From Carya illinoinensis (lineage: Eukaryota > Streptophyta > Magnoliopsida > Fagales > Juglandaceae), in assembly GCF_018687715.1 (NCBI RefSeq), contig NC_056765.1:7242501-7306500 (forward strand): a stretch of 64,000 nucleotides of DNA, in the 5' to 3' direction. Both the position numbers and the translations under genes were made by a program. The notes under the pieces are model-generated. The model was not told the origin of the DNA. It did not search any database and saw only the letters and a list, made by a program, of their open reading frames with translations. Positions 45,701-58,462 of the stretch are shown piece after piece. Each line of letters begins with the position of its first letter. The stretch's first letter is position 1.

Positions 45701-48700
45701 TCAAGTGTCACATTCAGTACCATCATTATCCCCGTCATCTATGTTCTCGATCCAAAAATCATTGTTAAGAACGTCGTCATTATCCATGTCCTCATCATCA
45801 CTTCCTGAGGATAATTGTCCCTGTGAGATGGTTGACGGATCAATTGGTAATTGCTCTTCCTCGACCTGGGTCAATGGATTGAGAAATCCATCATTTTCAT
45901 TAATTGGACCATAGTTCCTTAGATCAGTGTCGCTATCGTCTTCTGTGTCAACAATGGAGGAATCATCATCATCATCATGGAATTCTGAAGATTTATGCCC
46001 AATATTGTAAACATTTCTAGTTGAAATCTTGTGTACTGCATGCCAACTTCCCCCTAAAGTTGGGTCCTTTATGTAAAACACTTGCAATGCTTGGCATGCT
46101 AGGGCGAAAGGTTCATCTTTATACCATTGTCTCGACGTATTGACATTTGTGAAATGATCCCCAACTTGTATCCCTCTTTTCTTGTCGCCAATGTCCCACC
46201 AATCACATTTGAACAAGAAGCACTTACGCCAACCCATGTAGCGTAATTCTATGACCTCCGTCAACTGGCCGTAGAAGTCAACTGGGTTTCCTTGATGGTT
46301 GCCATGAACAACCACCCCACTGTTTTGGGTGAGGCGACGCGTTTCGAGGTTCTTCGTGTGAAATTGAATTCCATTCATGATACATCCAACATATGATGCG
46401 ACCAGTGGATCTGGCCCACAGGCTAATGCATATATGTCATCTGTCACCGTGGGAGGATCCATTGCATGCAACTCTGCAATCTACATAGATAAATTTGACA
46501 AATGACTTCAGAATTATAGAAATGCGACGGTTCCATAAAGGGTACTACACATTTGTCAAGAAGGGAACTCTTACGCGTGCTCGGAACCACGTTGGGAATT
46601 GACTTTGGTGCCTATGCTCGAAGTTACTCAAGCCCTCTTCCTTCATCTTGTTATAATGGTCACTACGAAAACCAGATTCGACAATAAGTTATCAACTTAC
46701 AATAAAAGAAAATTCAAAACATATGGGGTAACAAGGGTGCACTTACTCTATATAATGTTCAATCTCTGGGCAATTATTAAGCACGTACCACTCAGCCTTA
46801 TCCAACAGTGATTCAGGTAATTTTGATATTTTTGCTGCACCTAATGGGCGCACCTTTTGGGAGAAAACAGATAAACTTGGCGCTTGGGAGCATAAACCAA
46901 CATCAATGTTCCTTTCCTCTCGGTTATGTCTAGTCTCGATATCATTAAGGTACATAGAGCAAAATGTCAGGCACTCGACGTGAACATATGCTTCAGCAAT
47001 TGAACCTTCTGGACGGGCTCTATTGCGGACGTACCGCTTGAACTTACCCATATACCTCTCAAAAGGGTACATCCACCTGTACTGAACAGGTCCTGCTAGC
47101 AATGCCTCGTCTGGTAGATGAATAGCGAGGTGCAAACTGGGAATATCATTTCCAGTTTGCAGAGAATGATGGGGATATTTTTTTGAAGCCGTTCCAATAC
47201 TGTTTTATCTAGTGTTCACGAACATAATTCTTTGAAAAACAAGCCCAACTCTATTAGGGCTCGACGCACATCGGGTCGTAGGAACCCACCAATAACAACC
47301 GGCAATAAGTATTGCATGAAGATATGACAATCATGGCTCTTCATTCCCATGATTTTCCCGTCAGTAACGTTGACACACCTAGCAATATTTGAGGCAAAAC
47401 CATCAAGAAATTTTACGTCTGCCAACCGTGCACAAAAATTCCTTCGCTTAGTTGCATTTAACACGTAACATGCAAGACACATAGAAGTATGATCACCATC
47501 ATGCTGTAGATGTAATTCTTTCCTTAGTCCAAGATCTTCCAAATCCCTACGCGCATTGGCAGTGTCCTTACTTTTGCCGTCAATATCCATCAAAGTTCCC
47601 AACACATTATCACAAATGTTTTTCTCAATGTGCATGACGTCCAAGTTATGTCTTAATCCCAAGTCTAACCAATAAGGAAGCTCAAAGAAGATACTTCTTT
47701 TTGTCCAATTAAGTTCATTGGGCATATGTTTCCTCTTCTTTGAAGTTGATTTACCAAACTGCACATTTGAGACCTCATTTAATTGTTCCAATAAAGCCTA
47801 TCCAGTGATCATTTTAGGTTGGATACGATTTTCCTCCTTACCATTAAAAGCATTTTTTTTCCATCTCCAACTGTGATCTACATCCAACCAATGACGATGG
47901 CCCATATAACAGTGTTTTTGGCCATGCACCAACCACAAATAATCTGTTTCTGCATTACAAGTAGGGCAGGCCATCTTACCATTTGTGCTCCAGCTGAAAA
48001 GATTAGCATATGCAGGAAAGTCATTAATAGTCCAGAGAATTGCCACCCTCAATACAAACATTTCTCTTTTGAATGCATCATAAGTACGAACTCCCTCTTC
48101 CCATAATTCTATCAACTCATCTATTAGTGGACGCATGAACACGTCAATATCATTTCGTGGTGCCTTTGGTCCAGGGATTAACAACGACATTATCAAGTAC
48201 GGATCCTTCATGCATAACCAAGGAGGCAAGTTGTAAGGAACAAGTAGCACTGGCCAAATACTATACGACTTGCTCATGTTATTGAATGGGTTGAACCCAT
48301 CACTCGCTAATCCAAGTCTGACACTACGAGGATCTTCAGCAAATGAGGCATGCTTCCTATCAAAGTCTTTCCATACCTGTGAATCTGCCGGATGTCTCAT
48401 GTAGGTGGAATCATCAACACGCTCTATTTTATGCCATCTCATGACTTGGGCAGTCTTCTTTGACACAAACAACCTTTGCAACTGCTGCTTCAAAGGAAAA
48501 TATCGGAGGACTTTTTTGGGTATCCTATTTTGGTTAGGTCTGCTTGAGGCCCACCTAGATGCATTACATTTAGGGCACTCATCCTTCTCAGCATTATCTT
48601 TCCAAAATAAGGCACAATCATTTGGACATACAAGTATCTTTTTGTAACTAAAGCCCAACCCACGTTGTAATTGGCGAGCCTCGTTATATGAGGCAGGGAA

Positions 48701-49299
48701 ATGTGCTTGAGGACATGCTGCTTGCAAAAGCTTGATAACTATGTCAAACGACTTCATAGTCCAACTACCAACAGTCTTTATATGAAGCAACTTAACTATG
48801 AATGATAGCTTTGAGAACTTAGAACAATTTGGATAGAGTGGCTTTTTGGCGTCATCTAGCAAGTCATCGAAGTTAGGTGCATTGGAGTATGAGAGGTGCG
48901 TCCTTCGGGAAGTCGGTCTGCATTAGCTTCTGGACTAGAGGAATTGTCCATGAAGGATCCAACATGGATGTCATCTAACATCTCGTCCACATCATCAATG
49001 TAGTCATTGTAGGGATAGTCATCACTACCCTCTTCATCCGACAATGTGTTGTATTGCACAGTTTCCTCCTTGCCATGGAATATCCATTCCGTATAAGATG
49101 TATCTATCCCGATGAGGAACAAATGATCCTCAACCAATGCAATAGGATGGAAAGATCGATTTCAGCATCTCCTACATGGACACCTAATGCAGTCTCTCCC
49201 TGGTGCATGGGCCTTTGCCATATCTATGAATGTTTTAACGCCTTCAGCATATTCATTGGAACGCATCCTATCTTCGATATGCATCCAAGCCCTATCCAT
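45701..49299 (-). pseudogene. CACTA-2 transposase (TNP2 / Transposase_21 type), degenerate
   Basis: The start at 49299 gives MDRAWMHIEDRM, then R-C-P-C-R-R-C (Transpos_assoc). The core has GLASDGFNPFNNMSKSYSIW, NLPPWLCMKDPYLIMSLLIP, DELIELWEEGVRTYDAF and LWTINDFPAYANLFSWSTNG. Next come HNLDVMHIEKNICDNVLGT, DUF4218 (GPVQYRWMYPFERYMGKFK) and an intact DUF4216 exon (46471-45701) with an Asp-rich tail. Defects: TGA at 49164-49162; a frameshift near 48885; TAG at 47797-47795; TGA just upstream of the DUF4218 part at about 47214; and a small deletion with frameshift near 47140. An intron separates 46743 from 46471. It retains the family layout but cannot give a full protein. Confidence 0.92.
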
Positions 49300-49371
49300 C
49301 TGGTAACGACACAGGAAATTGTACTGGTAAGAAGGAGAAGTGGCGAAATCTTGGTAGACTATTCAAAGTAG

Positions 49372-52300
49372 GAACGATTATAATGGTTTGGGGGAGGGAA
49401 ATAAATATCATCTGTCTAAGAATGCACTGATTTGGACACTTATTGTTCATCACAAGAAAGCCTCATATATTTAAGTCGACTAATCAATTCAGCTGGAAAG
49501 CATTTGTGAAGATGCTCTAGCCGTGGAGCTTAAACAATAAAATGAGGACTTTGAATATAGCACTTAGGTCCATTGTGTGGTCTGAATTTGGTGTAATGGC
49601 AAGTTCTTATATGGAACTAGTGACAAAACCTGAGATCGTCCTTTAGATAGGGACAGCTAGCACACAGACTGTCAACCTTACAATTCATTTAATTGCGAGA
49701 GTTCTAAAAAAAATTGATTCAACATTTATACACTCAGATTTATGGTATTTAACATATGGTGAAAGGCTTATTGCTTCCATTAATTCCTCAAGGCTTGGCC
49801 TTTAAATTATTGCTGATGCAAAGGTACTGCTTTTTCTGGCTTTTTTGTATACATAGATGATGTCATCTATGTTATGACAGAATTTGTTTGGGGGAAAGCA
49901 CATCCATTAGGTATTTCATTTTGAACAACTTTATGTATGAATAACTTGAATTAGAGTGTACTGGTAATCAATTATCATGTGTACTGATTTAATTAGATTT
50001 CATGTCATGATCTCTTTCTTGTATTGTCTTATCGTCTAAGTATCAAATACAATGTTCACAGTTTCACACATGGTTAGTGAAACCCTTACTGTCATAAAAA
50101 AAAAATTAAAACCATCATTAATGCAAAATAATAACATTACGTGAACATTATTTTGACTAATCCAAAGTGGGGTGATGGATAGGGAGGTATTAAAATAATA
50201 TTAAAAACATGTACTATCTAAAAGATTCTAGGGATGGCTTTGATTATATCAGGCTAATTAGTATGATATCATGTACTGTACCATAGCATCATGACAAAAT
50301 AAGAGTTTTACACAATTGCTCAAAAGTATGGACGGGGTAAGACTCTTCTAACAGTCACAATTTTTATGCATTCTATAAATTCAGCTTCCTGTTTTGAGGT
50401 TTTAGTTGATTTCCATCATGAAGTTATGTCCCACTTAATCATTAGATTTTTCGAAAATGCTAATTTATTTCACACTCACTATTGAGGGAGATTTTGTCGA
50501 ATTTTTAAGTTTTATAATGTGTGAATTAACTTACTAGCATTATATGATGTTATCTACATTAAAATTTAGTTGAGGGATATGTAGAGGGGGTTGTCTTCCC
50601 TTGCCAAGCCTAAAGAATTGGTGTAATGTCATTTTTGCTCACCTAATAATAGGAAATACTCTTTACAACCAAAAGGGTAGTATAGCTATCATCGACAAAC
50701 AAAAACCATTCAACCTATAGTGTAAACACAATTCAAAGCGAGAATATATATATATATATATATTTGCAGAGCTACAGATTGGCTATAGTACTGTTCTATG
50801 TCACTAGAATGTGAGGGTTCGGTGGTATTTGCAGCTTGTAAAGTATGTGATACAAATACTGTAACCTATCCAAAGCAGCTATTTCGTGTTTATTTTGCAT
50901 GCAATTCTATGTAATCTTCTTCGATACTGCTACATAGCTTTCTAAAAGCTGGCCGCATAACACAAATCTGAGTAGCTTGTGTGGTTGTATACCTTTTATT
51001 CTAATTAAATTTAAGCAACGATATTTCAGCAATAAAATTTTAATTTGGTACGATAAATTAGTATCAGAGCACGTGGAGAAATAGCAGAATGAGGGATGGC
51101 TACCCCCCATAAGGGGAAAAAAGAACTACATCTCTAAAAAATCATGATTCAAACATCGTCCATCAAAAATAATGAGTATTGGAAGGGAATTTGGTAACAT
51201 TGTTATGTTTCTAAGAGACATCAATACTTTTAAGACATCATGATATAATAGCAAAACCAGTAATTTACATACTAGCAAAAGCTAATCCAGTTAATTTATA
51301 TACGAGCTATAGTGTTATCTGAATTTGGCAAAATAGTAATGGACCTAAAGTTATCTGAATTAAGCTTTCTGAAAAGAATTAGCCCTTGTTGGGATTATGC
51401 TTAATAGTAAATAAGTCACACTAAAAGGTTATTATAAAAATTTTCTGTTTTACACTTAGATATCCCAAATATCATCTCCTCTGCAAAAGTTAAAAACTAA
51501 TTTAAACTCTAAGGAGCTCAGCAGAAAACTGAGTGTAAAATTAGTAATGACCAAGTTAGGGACTTATTTGCATAACTGAAACTGAATAGTAGAGGCTGAT
51601 TCAGTGAAAAGAGCTTAAATAAGGGTAGAGGAAAATCTGTTAAAATGAATGTAAAATGTCACGATTTTGACAAATTTGAAAACTATTAGATTAAGTACAT
51701 GCTTGGGATTGGGGTAGATAATATTCGAGTATCTTAAGGCTAAATACCTCTCTAGTAATAAGCCATACTAGAGAAACAGTTTTTTAATAACCAATGATTT
51801 CCTCCCAAACAGGCATATAGTGTCCAAAGTTGAAAAATAAGGAGGAAAGTGCCAGGAACATCACTAGTAATCAAAGTTACTAGTGTTGTTGAAGAAACTT
51901 ATGACGGTATAAATTAAGTTACACCCCAGCTAAAGGTTGTGAACAATCACTTTCCTATCATATCCTTAAATATGCATGAATCTGCTATATCCATAGAAAC
52001 AAGGGTTACACAACCTATCATGTCAATTAATGGTAGTTTACAATTTTGATGGGTAATGACATGCATGGGGTGTTCATGCTAGCATATTAGGAATACAACT
52101 AATGTAGAAAATATACTATTGCATACCTAGGGTAATTGGATACCTTGGAATCTCTTAGCTATATGTGGTGAAGGTGTCTCGACGTATTGACAAAGGTCTA
52201 TAGTTTTGACCAAAGATAATGGACTTTAGGTTCTTTAGGCCAGAACAATAACATCTCAAAAAAACTGAGATGTCATCTTCAGATATCAAGATGCAAGCAC

Positions 52301-54480
52301 TTGCTATTAAAGGTATGTGCATTACAAACCACTTCGTGGGGGAGGTATGTTAAATGCGTGTAGTGTCAACTTTGTGTACTCATAGAAAAAGAAATTCTTA
52401 GGAATTTAAAATACTTTGTGAACACAATATCATTGGGAAGAGGGGAAGAGTAATCTGACCTATCTCTGCTTTGTATAGGTCACTTGTGATTATATAGTTT
52501 TATGACTTTGGCGCCCTTCTTGTGTCCCTACAAATAACAATTTGTTCATTAGTTTTTCAGCAGAAATCCTTATATTTAAGAAGAATACAAGGTTATTTTC
52601 CGAAGCAAAACAGGGAGGTGGTACTTCCATTCAACCAATGGAAGTCACAAACATCATCATTTCCAAACCAGTTTTGGTAGTAATAAACATGTCTTACAAG
52701 ATAGAGCAATCAATAAACAGAAGAATGAATAGGAAGGACAAACCTGTAAACATTTATTAAAAACATTCAAGAACGTGTGGCTCAAATAACAATGGAAATT
52801 GTGAAGTTTTGGATGTTTCTTGAGTTAAATTAGCAACCAAAAGGATGTGAATGGTAGATATACGAGTGACAAACAAACATGATTCACACATCCTTGCAAA
52901 GGGTACTTGATTCATATCCAAATTATTGTACAAGTTTGTGGGTATGCAGCTGCAAGCATTTCTAAGATACAGCCAAATGTGCTTTCTTCACATATCATAC
53001 AAGTGATACTGTTAATGATAGGTAAATATCATACAAGAACCCTTAATCATTATTAACTTACATAAAAAAAATTAAAGAAGACCCGGCCCAATCATGAAGT
53101 TTCATTTTGCATAAGTATATATGGTAGATTAAATTTGTATCATGAAAAAACCAAAAGGGTAATGGCCATGATATTTTTCAGGAAGGATTGTTACATTGAA
53201 TGGCTGATTTTCATGTAGGAGATTCATCATGATCATGCTATGATGATGAGCTATGTTTGGTACTACATTGCAAGTAAGAACTAGGTGGTAAGGGGTGATG
53301 ATCAAGGGGTACCAGGTCTGCAGAATGTCACATGAAAGCAAGTAACACAGCAAATTAGTTGAGAAACATGGTGTGTAGGAGTATGGTAGAGACGCTATCA
53401 AAATAACAAAATTCCTTCATCAACAGAACTATTTCCAACTGAAAAGGATTACAAGATTCACAAGTAACCTAATGACCCCAACTGTGCAAAACTTGAACTA
53501 CCCACATCACTGCTCAAGCAAGGGGAAAAGAATGAGTACTCCCATAAGTATGCTATGGTCATATAAACCACAATTTAATTGGTGAGTTTTCCAATTATTG
53601 TAGAGTACTTGATGATGTCCATCATTAGATATACATGATTGTGATTGGTAGCAATTAAATAAATGCATGTGGTATTCAAAGATTATATAATGCACATAAG
53701 GGAGGTTGTTATTTCTCTTGAGTCTGATGGTTTTTGTATGATACATGAGAAAAACCTCTATTATAAGGGGTATGGAGAGTTGTTGATGTAGACCAATAGC
53801 TGTTTCTACAATTGCATATTAACCTCGAGATTTCACAGTTGTAGCATTGGTCTGGCAGTTCAAAATGACAACAGATTACAGTATTTGAAAATCTTTTAGG
53901 CTTGTAGTTATAATTATAAGCAAGATTCTACCAACCACGTACAAGACCTGTGCCTATCTGCTAAACAACTAGAGGATTTTGTAATACGTTCTTTTGCAAT
54001 ACATTACAAAAAATTGTATTTGTAAACATGTATGTAAAGGTTTGAAACCAAAAGTACAAATAGGTATTAACAAGTTTGAAACCCTGCTCATTTCAGATTT
54101 GGAAAATAGATAAGCAGACTCCATACATGATCATGGGAAGATGGAAAAATTAGAATCGTCCAATGTGTGTGGGATAATGGAACAATGCTGCTGATTCTTA
54201 GCACTAACATGGCAGATCTCCCTGCCGTGAGATATATAATCATGTAATTCTAGGTGTAAAACAGTCATGAACCTGATTCACATACCAAATAGCCTAAAGA
54301 GATAAACAAGATCATCAGATAATTACAAATGACCTGCGTGATGCGACAAAACCAATTTCCCAAATAATTAAAGAAGCTGCAGGTGGAATTTCACAATGCA
54401 AGAAAAAGCTACAATTATAGTACTAGCCCTCAGGAACCAGAGATACACACGCATAGAAATCTCTTCCAATAGGAAGAAAG
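49372..54480. other. CACTA-2 right interior, no gene seen
   Basis: About 5 kb upstream of the transposase start. A TA microsatellite is at about 50746-50763. Only short unrecognised open frames. The region may contain the transposase promoter and leader, but nothing decisive is visible. Confidence 0.5.
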
Positions 54481-54589
54481 AATTACCAGGGGGAGAGAGA
54501 GAGATAGAAATTTGAGAAGAGAAATTAACATTAGGAAAAAGATGTAAGAGAGAGATTACCCTTTATTTGAGAATCCACGAAAAGAACAG

Positions 54590-54910
54590 CGTCGGCGTGA
54601 GTGGCGGCAACTGGCTACAGTGAGGTTCCACGGGGTAGAGAAACGAGAAACCAGCACTAGAGTTTCCTAGAGAATATGCGGTGTTGAAGGGCACAATTTG
54701 GACTACGGGGTATTCGGCCACAGATTTAAGAGAGAGATTTGCTGGATTCGAGAAATAGAATCAAAGTGCAATTGATTCTGGCCATTTGTGGCCGCAACTG
54801 GCGGTAGTAAGGTTCTACGGGGCCGTTTTCCAGAGAAGTTTCTCACGGATTTTTCCTCAGATGATGCGGGGTTGAAGGGCACGATCTGGGCGTTAGGGAT
54901 CTATCAGGTG
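54590..54910. repeat. Diverged direct repeat near the CACTA-2 right end
   Basis: Two segments about 185 bp apart share GGC-GCAACTGGC, AGT-AGGTTC-ACGGGG, then GCGG-GTTGAAGGGCAC and AT-TGG. The first starts at about 54602, the second at about 54787. The order of the shared blocks is the same, with many substitutions between. Confidence 0.6.
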
Positions 54911-55191
54911 CGCGCAGTTTTGAAGGTAAAACGATTTGTTTGGGAATGTTTTACTATTACCGGGAAATATTAACATATATTAGAGGTAAAAACCACGAAT
55001 TTATTAACACGAATACTATCTCCTCGCTTTAATAGGTCTTTGGCCATGACTTTTCATCTGTCGCTCATTTTTTGGTGATTTCCGTCAATACCTATTGCGA
55101 TAGAAGGGATTTGTCCTAACAGCTAGTATTTCCCACAAGCGTTAGTCACGGGATTAAAAAATCGTGTGAAAAAAAGGCTTTTCTTGTAGTG

Positions 55192-56403
55192 AGTCGCATT
55201 AATTTTTTTAAATTATCATATCCGCTTAATTTCTTCAACAATTTTAAGGTGATAATAGCATGAGATCAAAATCTAACATGGCAATAACAAGAGATAAAAG
55301 TGTAAACTATAGAAGAAACATGCTCTTTTATTGTAAAAGAGTAGACCATACAGGAAGGCATACCATGAAAGTTAGTGCTATCTCTTGGCAGCCAAATTTG
55401 AAAGCAGAGATATATTCTTGAGGCTTCTAATTGGTTCAATTGAATTATTTTCCTTAACAAAACAAAATAAAATGATGCGATTGAAAATACAACCCTCAAT
55501 AAAAAAAAAAAATGGCAAGAAGATTGTATATTCAAGATAAAAATTGCTAATTGGGCCCCCTGCTAGGCAAGCTAGTCAGCATTTGATACTAACTAATTCT
55601 ATGTAAGAAGGTATATCCAATATGGAGTTTAATAAAATGTGGAATGAATTAATTGAGTTACAGAACTTAGTGAACACCTTCATGCATGCACATGTTAACA
55701 CTCACATATTTTTGGTTGATGTCAATCGAACTTGTTTTGAACTTTTTGAACCAACCCTAATTAGAATTTATATGTAGGCTTCAAGAAAAAATCAATATAT
55801 GCTTAAGAGCACAAGAAAGATGAAGAAGCCGAAGAGGAAGATGAAGAAGAAGATGAAAAAGAGGAAGAGAACGAAGAAGACAAGAATGAGGATTGAGTTA
55901 TATTTTAAATCAAATAAAAGTACAAAATATTAATATAATATATTATTACGACCTTATTTACATTATTGAAGCTATTGGAGATGCTATTGACATGTTATTT
56001 TTAATGTTGTTTATCAGATATTATTATTATTTTTAAAATCCAGCGAAGTAATGTTTTGTATTTAATTATTATCATTAAATGATCTTTTAAACCGAATAAA
56101 AGTATAAAATCTTAGAAGTAAATGTGTTCAATTATATTGTTTAAAATTATTCTTTTATTAAAATATCTTGTGTGAATAAATAATATGTTAATAATAAAGT
56201 GGATAAAATTGTCAAAAGGCAAAGGAGGTTGAAAATTTTACTTGGCGCCTCATGCCCTCAACTCCCTCTCAAAATTTCAGTCAAATTTAAAATCCCCTCT
56301 TGTGCTCGCGCTGTGCGTATAAGTGGCTAATACAATAAAGCAAATTTTCAACTCCCTCTCAAATTACCTCAAAAATAGGCTGCAATTTTCTTAATTTTTG
56401 GCA
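55192..56403. other. Flank of CACTA-2, AT-rich, with a short acidic coding-like stretch
   Basis: 55807-55896 (+) reads as 29 codons, mostly Glu/Asp/Lys, ending in TGA. It resembles the acidic tail of a nuclear or ER chaperone-type protein, but an in-frame TAA precedes it directly and no other exon is seen. The rest is AT-rich and empty. Confidence 0.35.
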
Positions 56404-57899
56404 TAATTCAATCCTGGAACCAAGGCTTTGCTGAAACCTCCAATCTCTCCTAAGTTGAAATCCCCAAGACCACCTATAGTAAAGCGAGGGAATGACCCCA
56501 ATAGCTTGAGTTTGAGTGCAAAAAAGATTGTCATCCCAAATGTTTCCACCAAAATTCCTACTTTAGAGAGGAAGAAGTCGAGAAGTTTCAATGGTATTAT
56601 TTATGGTGACAGTTACCGTGAGTTGTGTTGGGGTTTCTCCCCTTGTGGAGGCATCCTTTGAGTTACTCTTCGTCTTTGATAACTGAGGCTCCTGGAAGCA
56701 TTGCTGCGGGGAGGAGGGAACAATGGCTCTGCTTCAAGCACAGAGAAAGATGAGAATTGCCCATTATGGAAGATCAAAGTCTGAAAAGTTTGAGAAAGTG
56801 GTTCCCTTTGATTCTTCGAGTGATATCACATCAAAAAGCACTGAGAAAGAGAAGAGATGCAGTTTTATCACACCCAATTCAGGTATGTAAATATTTGTGC
56901 AATGACTCTTATTATTTTACTTTGAAAATGCTATGAGTTGTGATGATCAATATCTTCTTTTTTCATTAACAGACCCCGTCTATGTCATTTTCATTTTGTT
57001 TAAGGAGCTGGCAGTGAAGCAAAGCACGGGAAACAACATTCCCAGATGCAGTGCTGAGACATCTCGTAATTGTGAAGATGGGGACCTACTCCAATAGAAA
57101 CCCTATGATACCTGAAGCTACAGCAGGGGCGGTTGTTCCACATTTTACCTGGTTTTATCCAGGGATTTCTCTCTGCATCAAAAACTAGCTCAAATCCTTT
57201 CCAAGGAGTCCAAATAAACCCGCAACCTAGTCTTCGTCTTGGCCCCATTCGAACCATTGCTATCAAACCTGAACCAATGAACAATATCGACTCAGCAACT
57301 AAACCTGCCAAAGGTAGAAAACTTAAGAATTCTGTGAAGGGTTCTAACCAGGTTGCATCTAAGGTTTTCTGACCAAAGCAAACCAAAAAGACTCCTAAAA
57401 CGACAAAGGGAAAAATTATGCCTGAAGGAAAACGAGAAAAGAAGATTCTGAATAATATTCATATGGAAAAAGCAGACTTTGATTTCTCCATGGTGCCTCC
57501 TCCATACTATTCTTGTACAGGTGTTGCCAGATTGTGCTACGAATGGGAAGCTGGTGGATGGCAAGCTTCATGTTGCACCATTAAAATATCAGAGTATCCT
57601 CTGCCCATGAGTTCTACAAGACCTGGGGCTCGTATGGCTAGCAGGAAGATGAACAACAGAGCTTATGGGAAACTTCTACTGAGACTTGCAGCTGAGGGTC
57701 ATGATCTTACTCATCCAGTTGACTTGAAGGACCATTGGGCAAGACACGGTACCAACAAGTTTGTTATAATCAAGTGGAGCTGTGGAGAAAAGCGTAGTTA
57801 AATATTTGTTAGCTGCTATCATTACTCCCATGTGTTCTTGTAGATCTAGTTTATTGTTGAATCGTAGTTGATCAAATTAAGTATCTGTTTATTAGTTTC

Positions 57900-58430
57900 T
57901 ATAACAACCATGCAGGGGACTTGAAGGCAGCGTGTGTGAGGGCTATACGGGAGCATGAGTGCAGTCAATGAAGAAGGAAAGTGCAGCGGCGGCAGATGCT
58001 GGGTTATCGAGTGAAAACCTAAGTCAAAAGCTAAGTGTCGGCAAAAGTGAAAGAGAAGCTTCGGTCAAAGCTGGATGTTCCATTAGGCTAAGGGAATTTA
58101 GTCCGGCTGGGCTTTTTCATGGGTTTTTTAGAGTCTAGCAAGGATTATGGAATTAAGGGGTCTATGTTGGGCCCAAATCTATGTTATTCTAAGTCTATGT
58201 CTTTTGTTTTGATGTCTTTTGTTTTGAGTCCAATAGTTGGCCCATGGCCTGTGTGTTTTCCAGAAAGTGTAAGGATGAGGACTTATATGAGGCGCCGCCA
58301 GACCTGTAAGAATCATCTGAAAAGTAATGCAAACCTAAATTTCTTCTTTCCTCTATATCTATCATTTCTATTGGAGGTGCTCTCCTCGAAAGAGCCTATT
58401 TTTCCAGCAAACCACAAGGGGTTTGTTACA
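57900..58430 (+). repeat. 5' LTR of the chromovirus (531 bp)
   Basis: Differs from the 3' LTR at about five visible positions, including the second base, and has no length change. That is roughly 99% identity and a recent insertion. Confidence 0.93.
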
Positions 58431-58432
58431 AG

Positions 58433-58446
58433 TGGTATCAAGAGAC
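58433..58446 (+). promoter_or_regulatory. Primer-binding site of the chromovirus
   Basis: TGGTATCAAGAGAC begins 2 bp after the 5' LTR and resembles the initiator-Met tRNA primer site TGGTATCAGAGC with one extra base. Confidence 0.75.
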
Positions 58447-58462
58447 TCGTCCTGTGAAGAAA

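Larger units (their letters stand above)
33432..55191. mobile_element. CACTA-2: 21.8 kb En/Spm-type DNA transposon
   Basis: The left end CACTACAAGAAAAGCC (33432-33447) is matched by GGCTTTTCTTGTAGTG (55176-55191), a perfect 16 bp terminal inverted repeat. The TSD is AGT (33429-33431 and 55192-55194). TNP2 and TNPA-like genes lie on the minus strand in the usual order. A 2.1 kb solo LTR is nested inside. The subterminal box is CGTGGG(A) rather than TTCGAA, so it belongs to a different family from CACTA-1. The transposase is degenerate. Confidence 0.93.

Noticed and set aside
57000..57386. 128-codon minus frame
   Set aside because: Antisense shadow of the BPC retrocopy.
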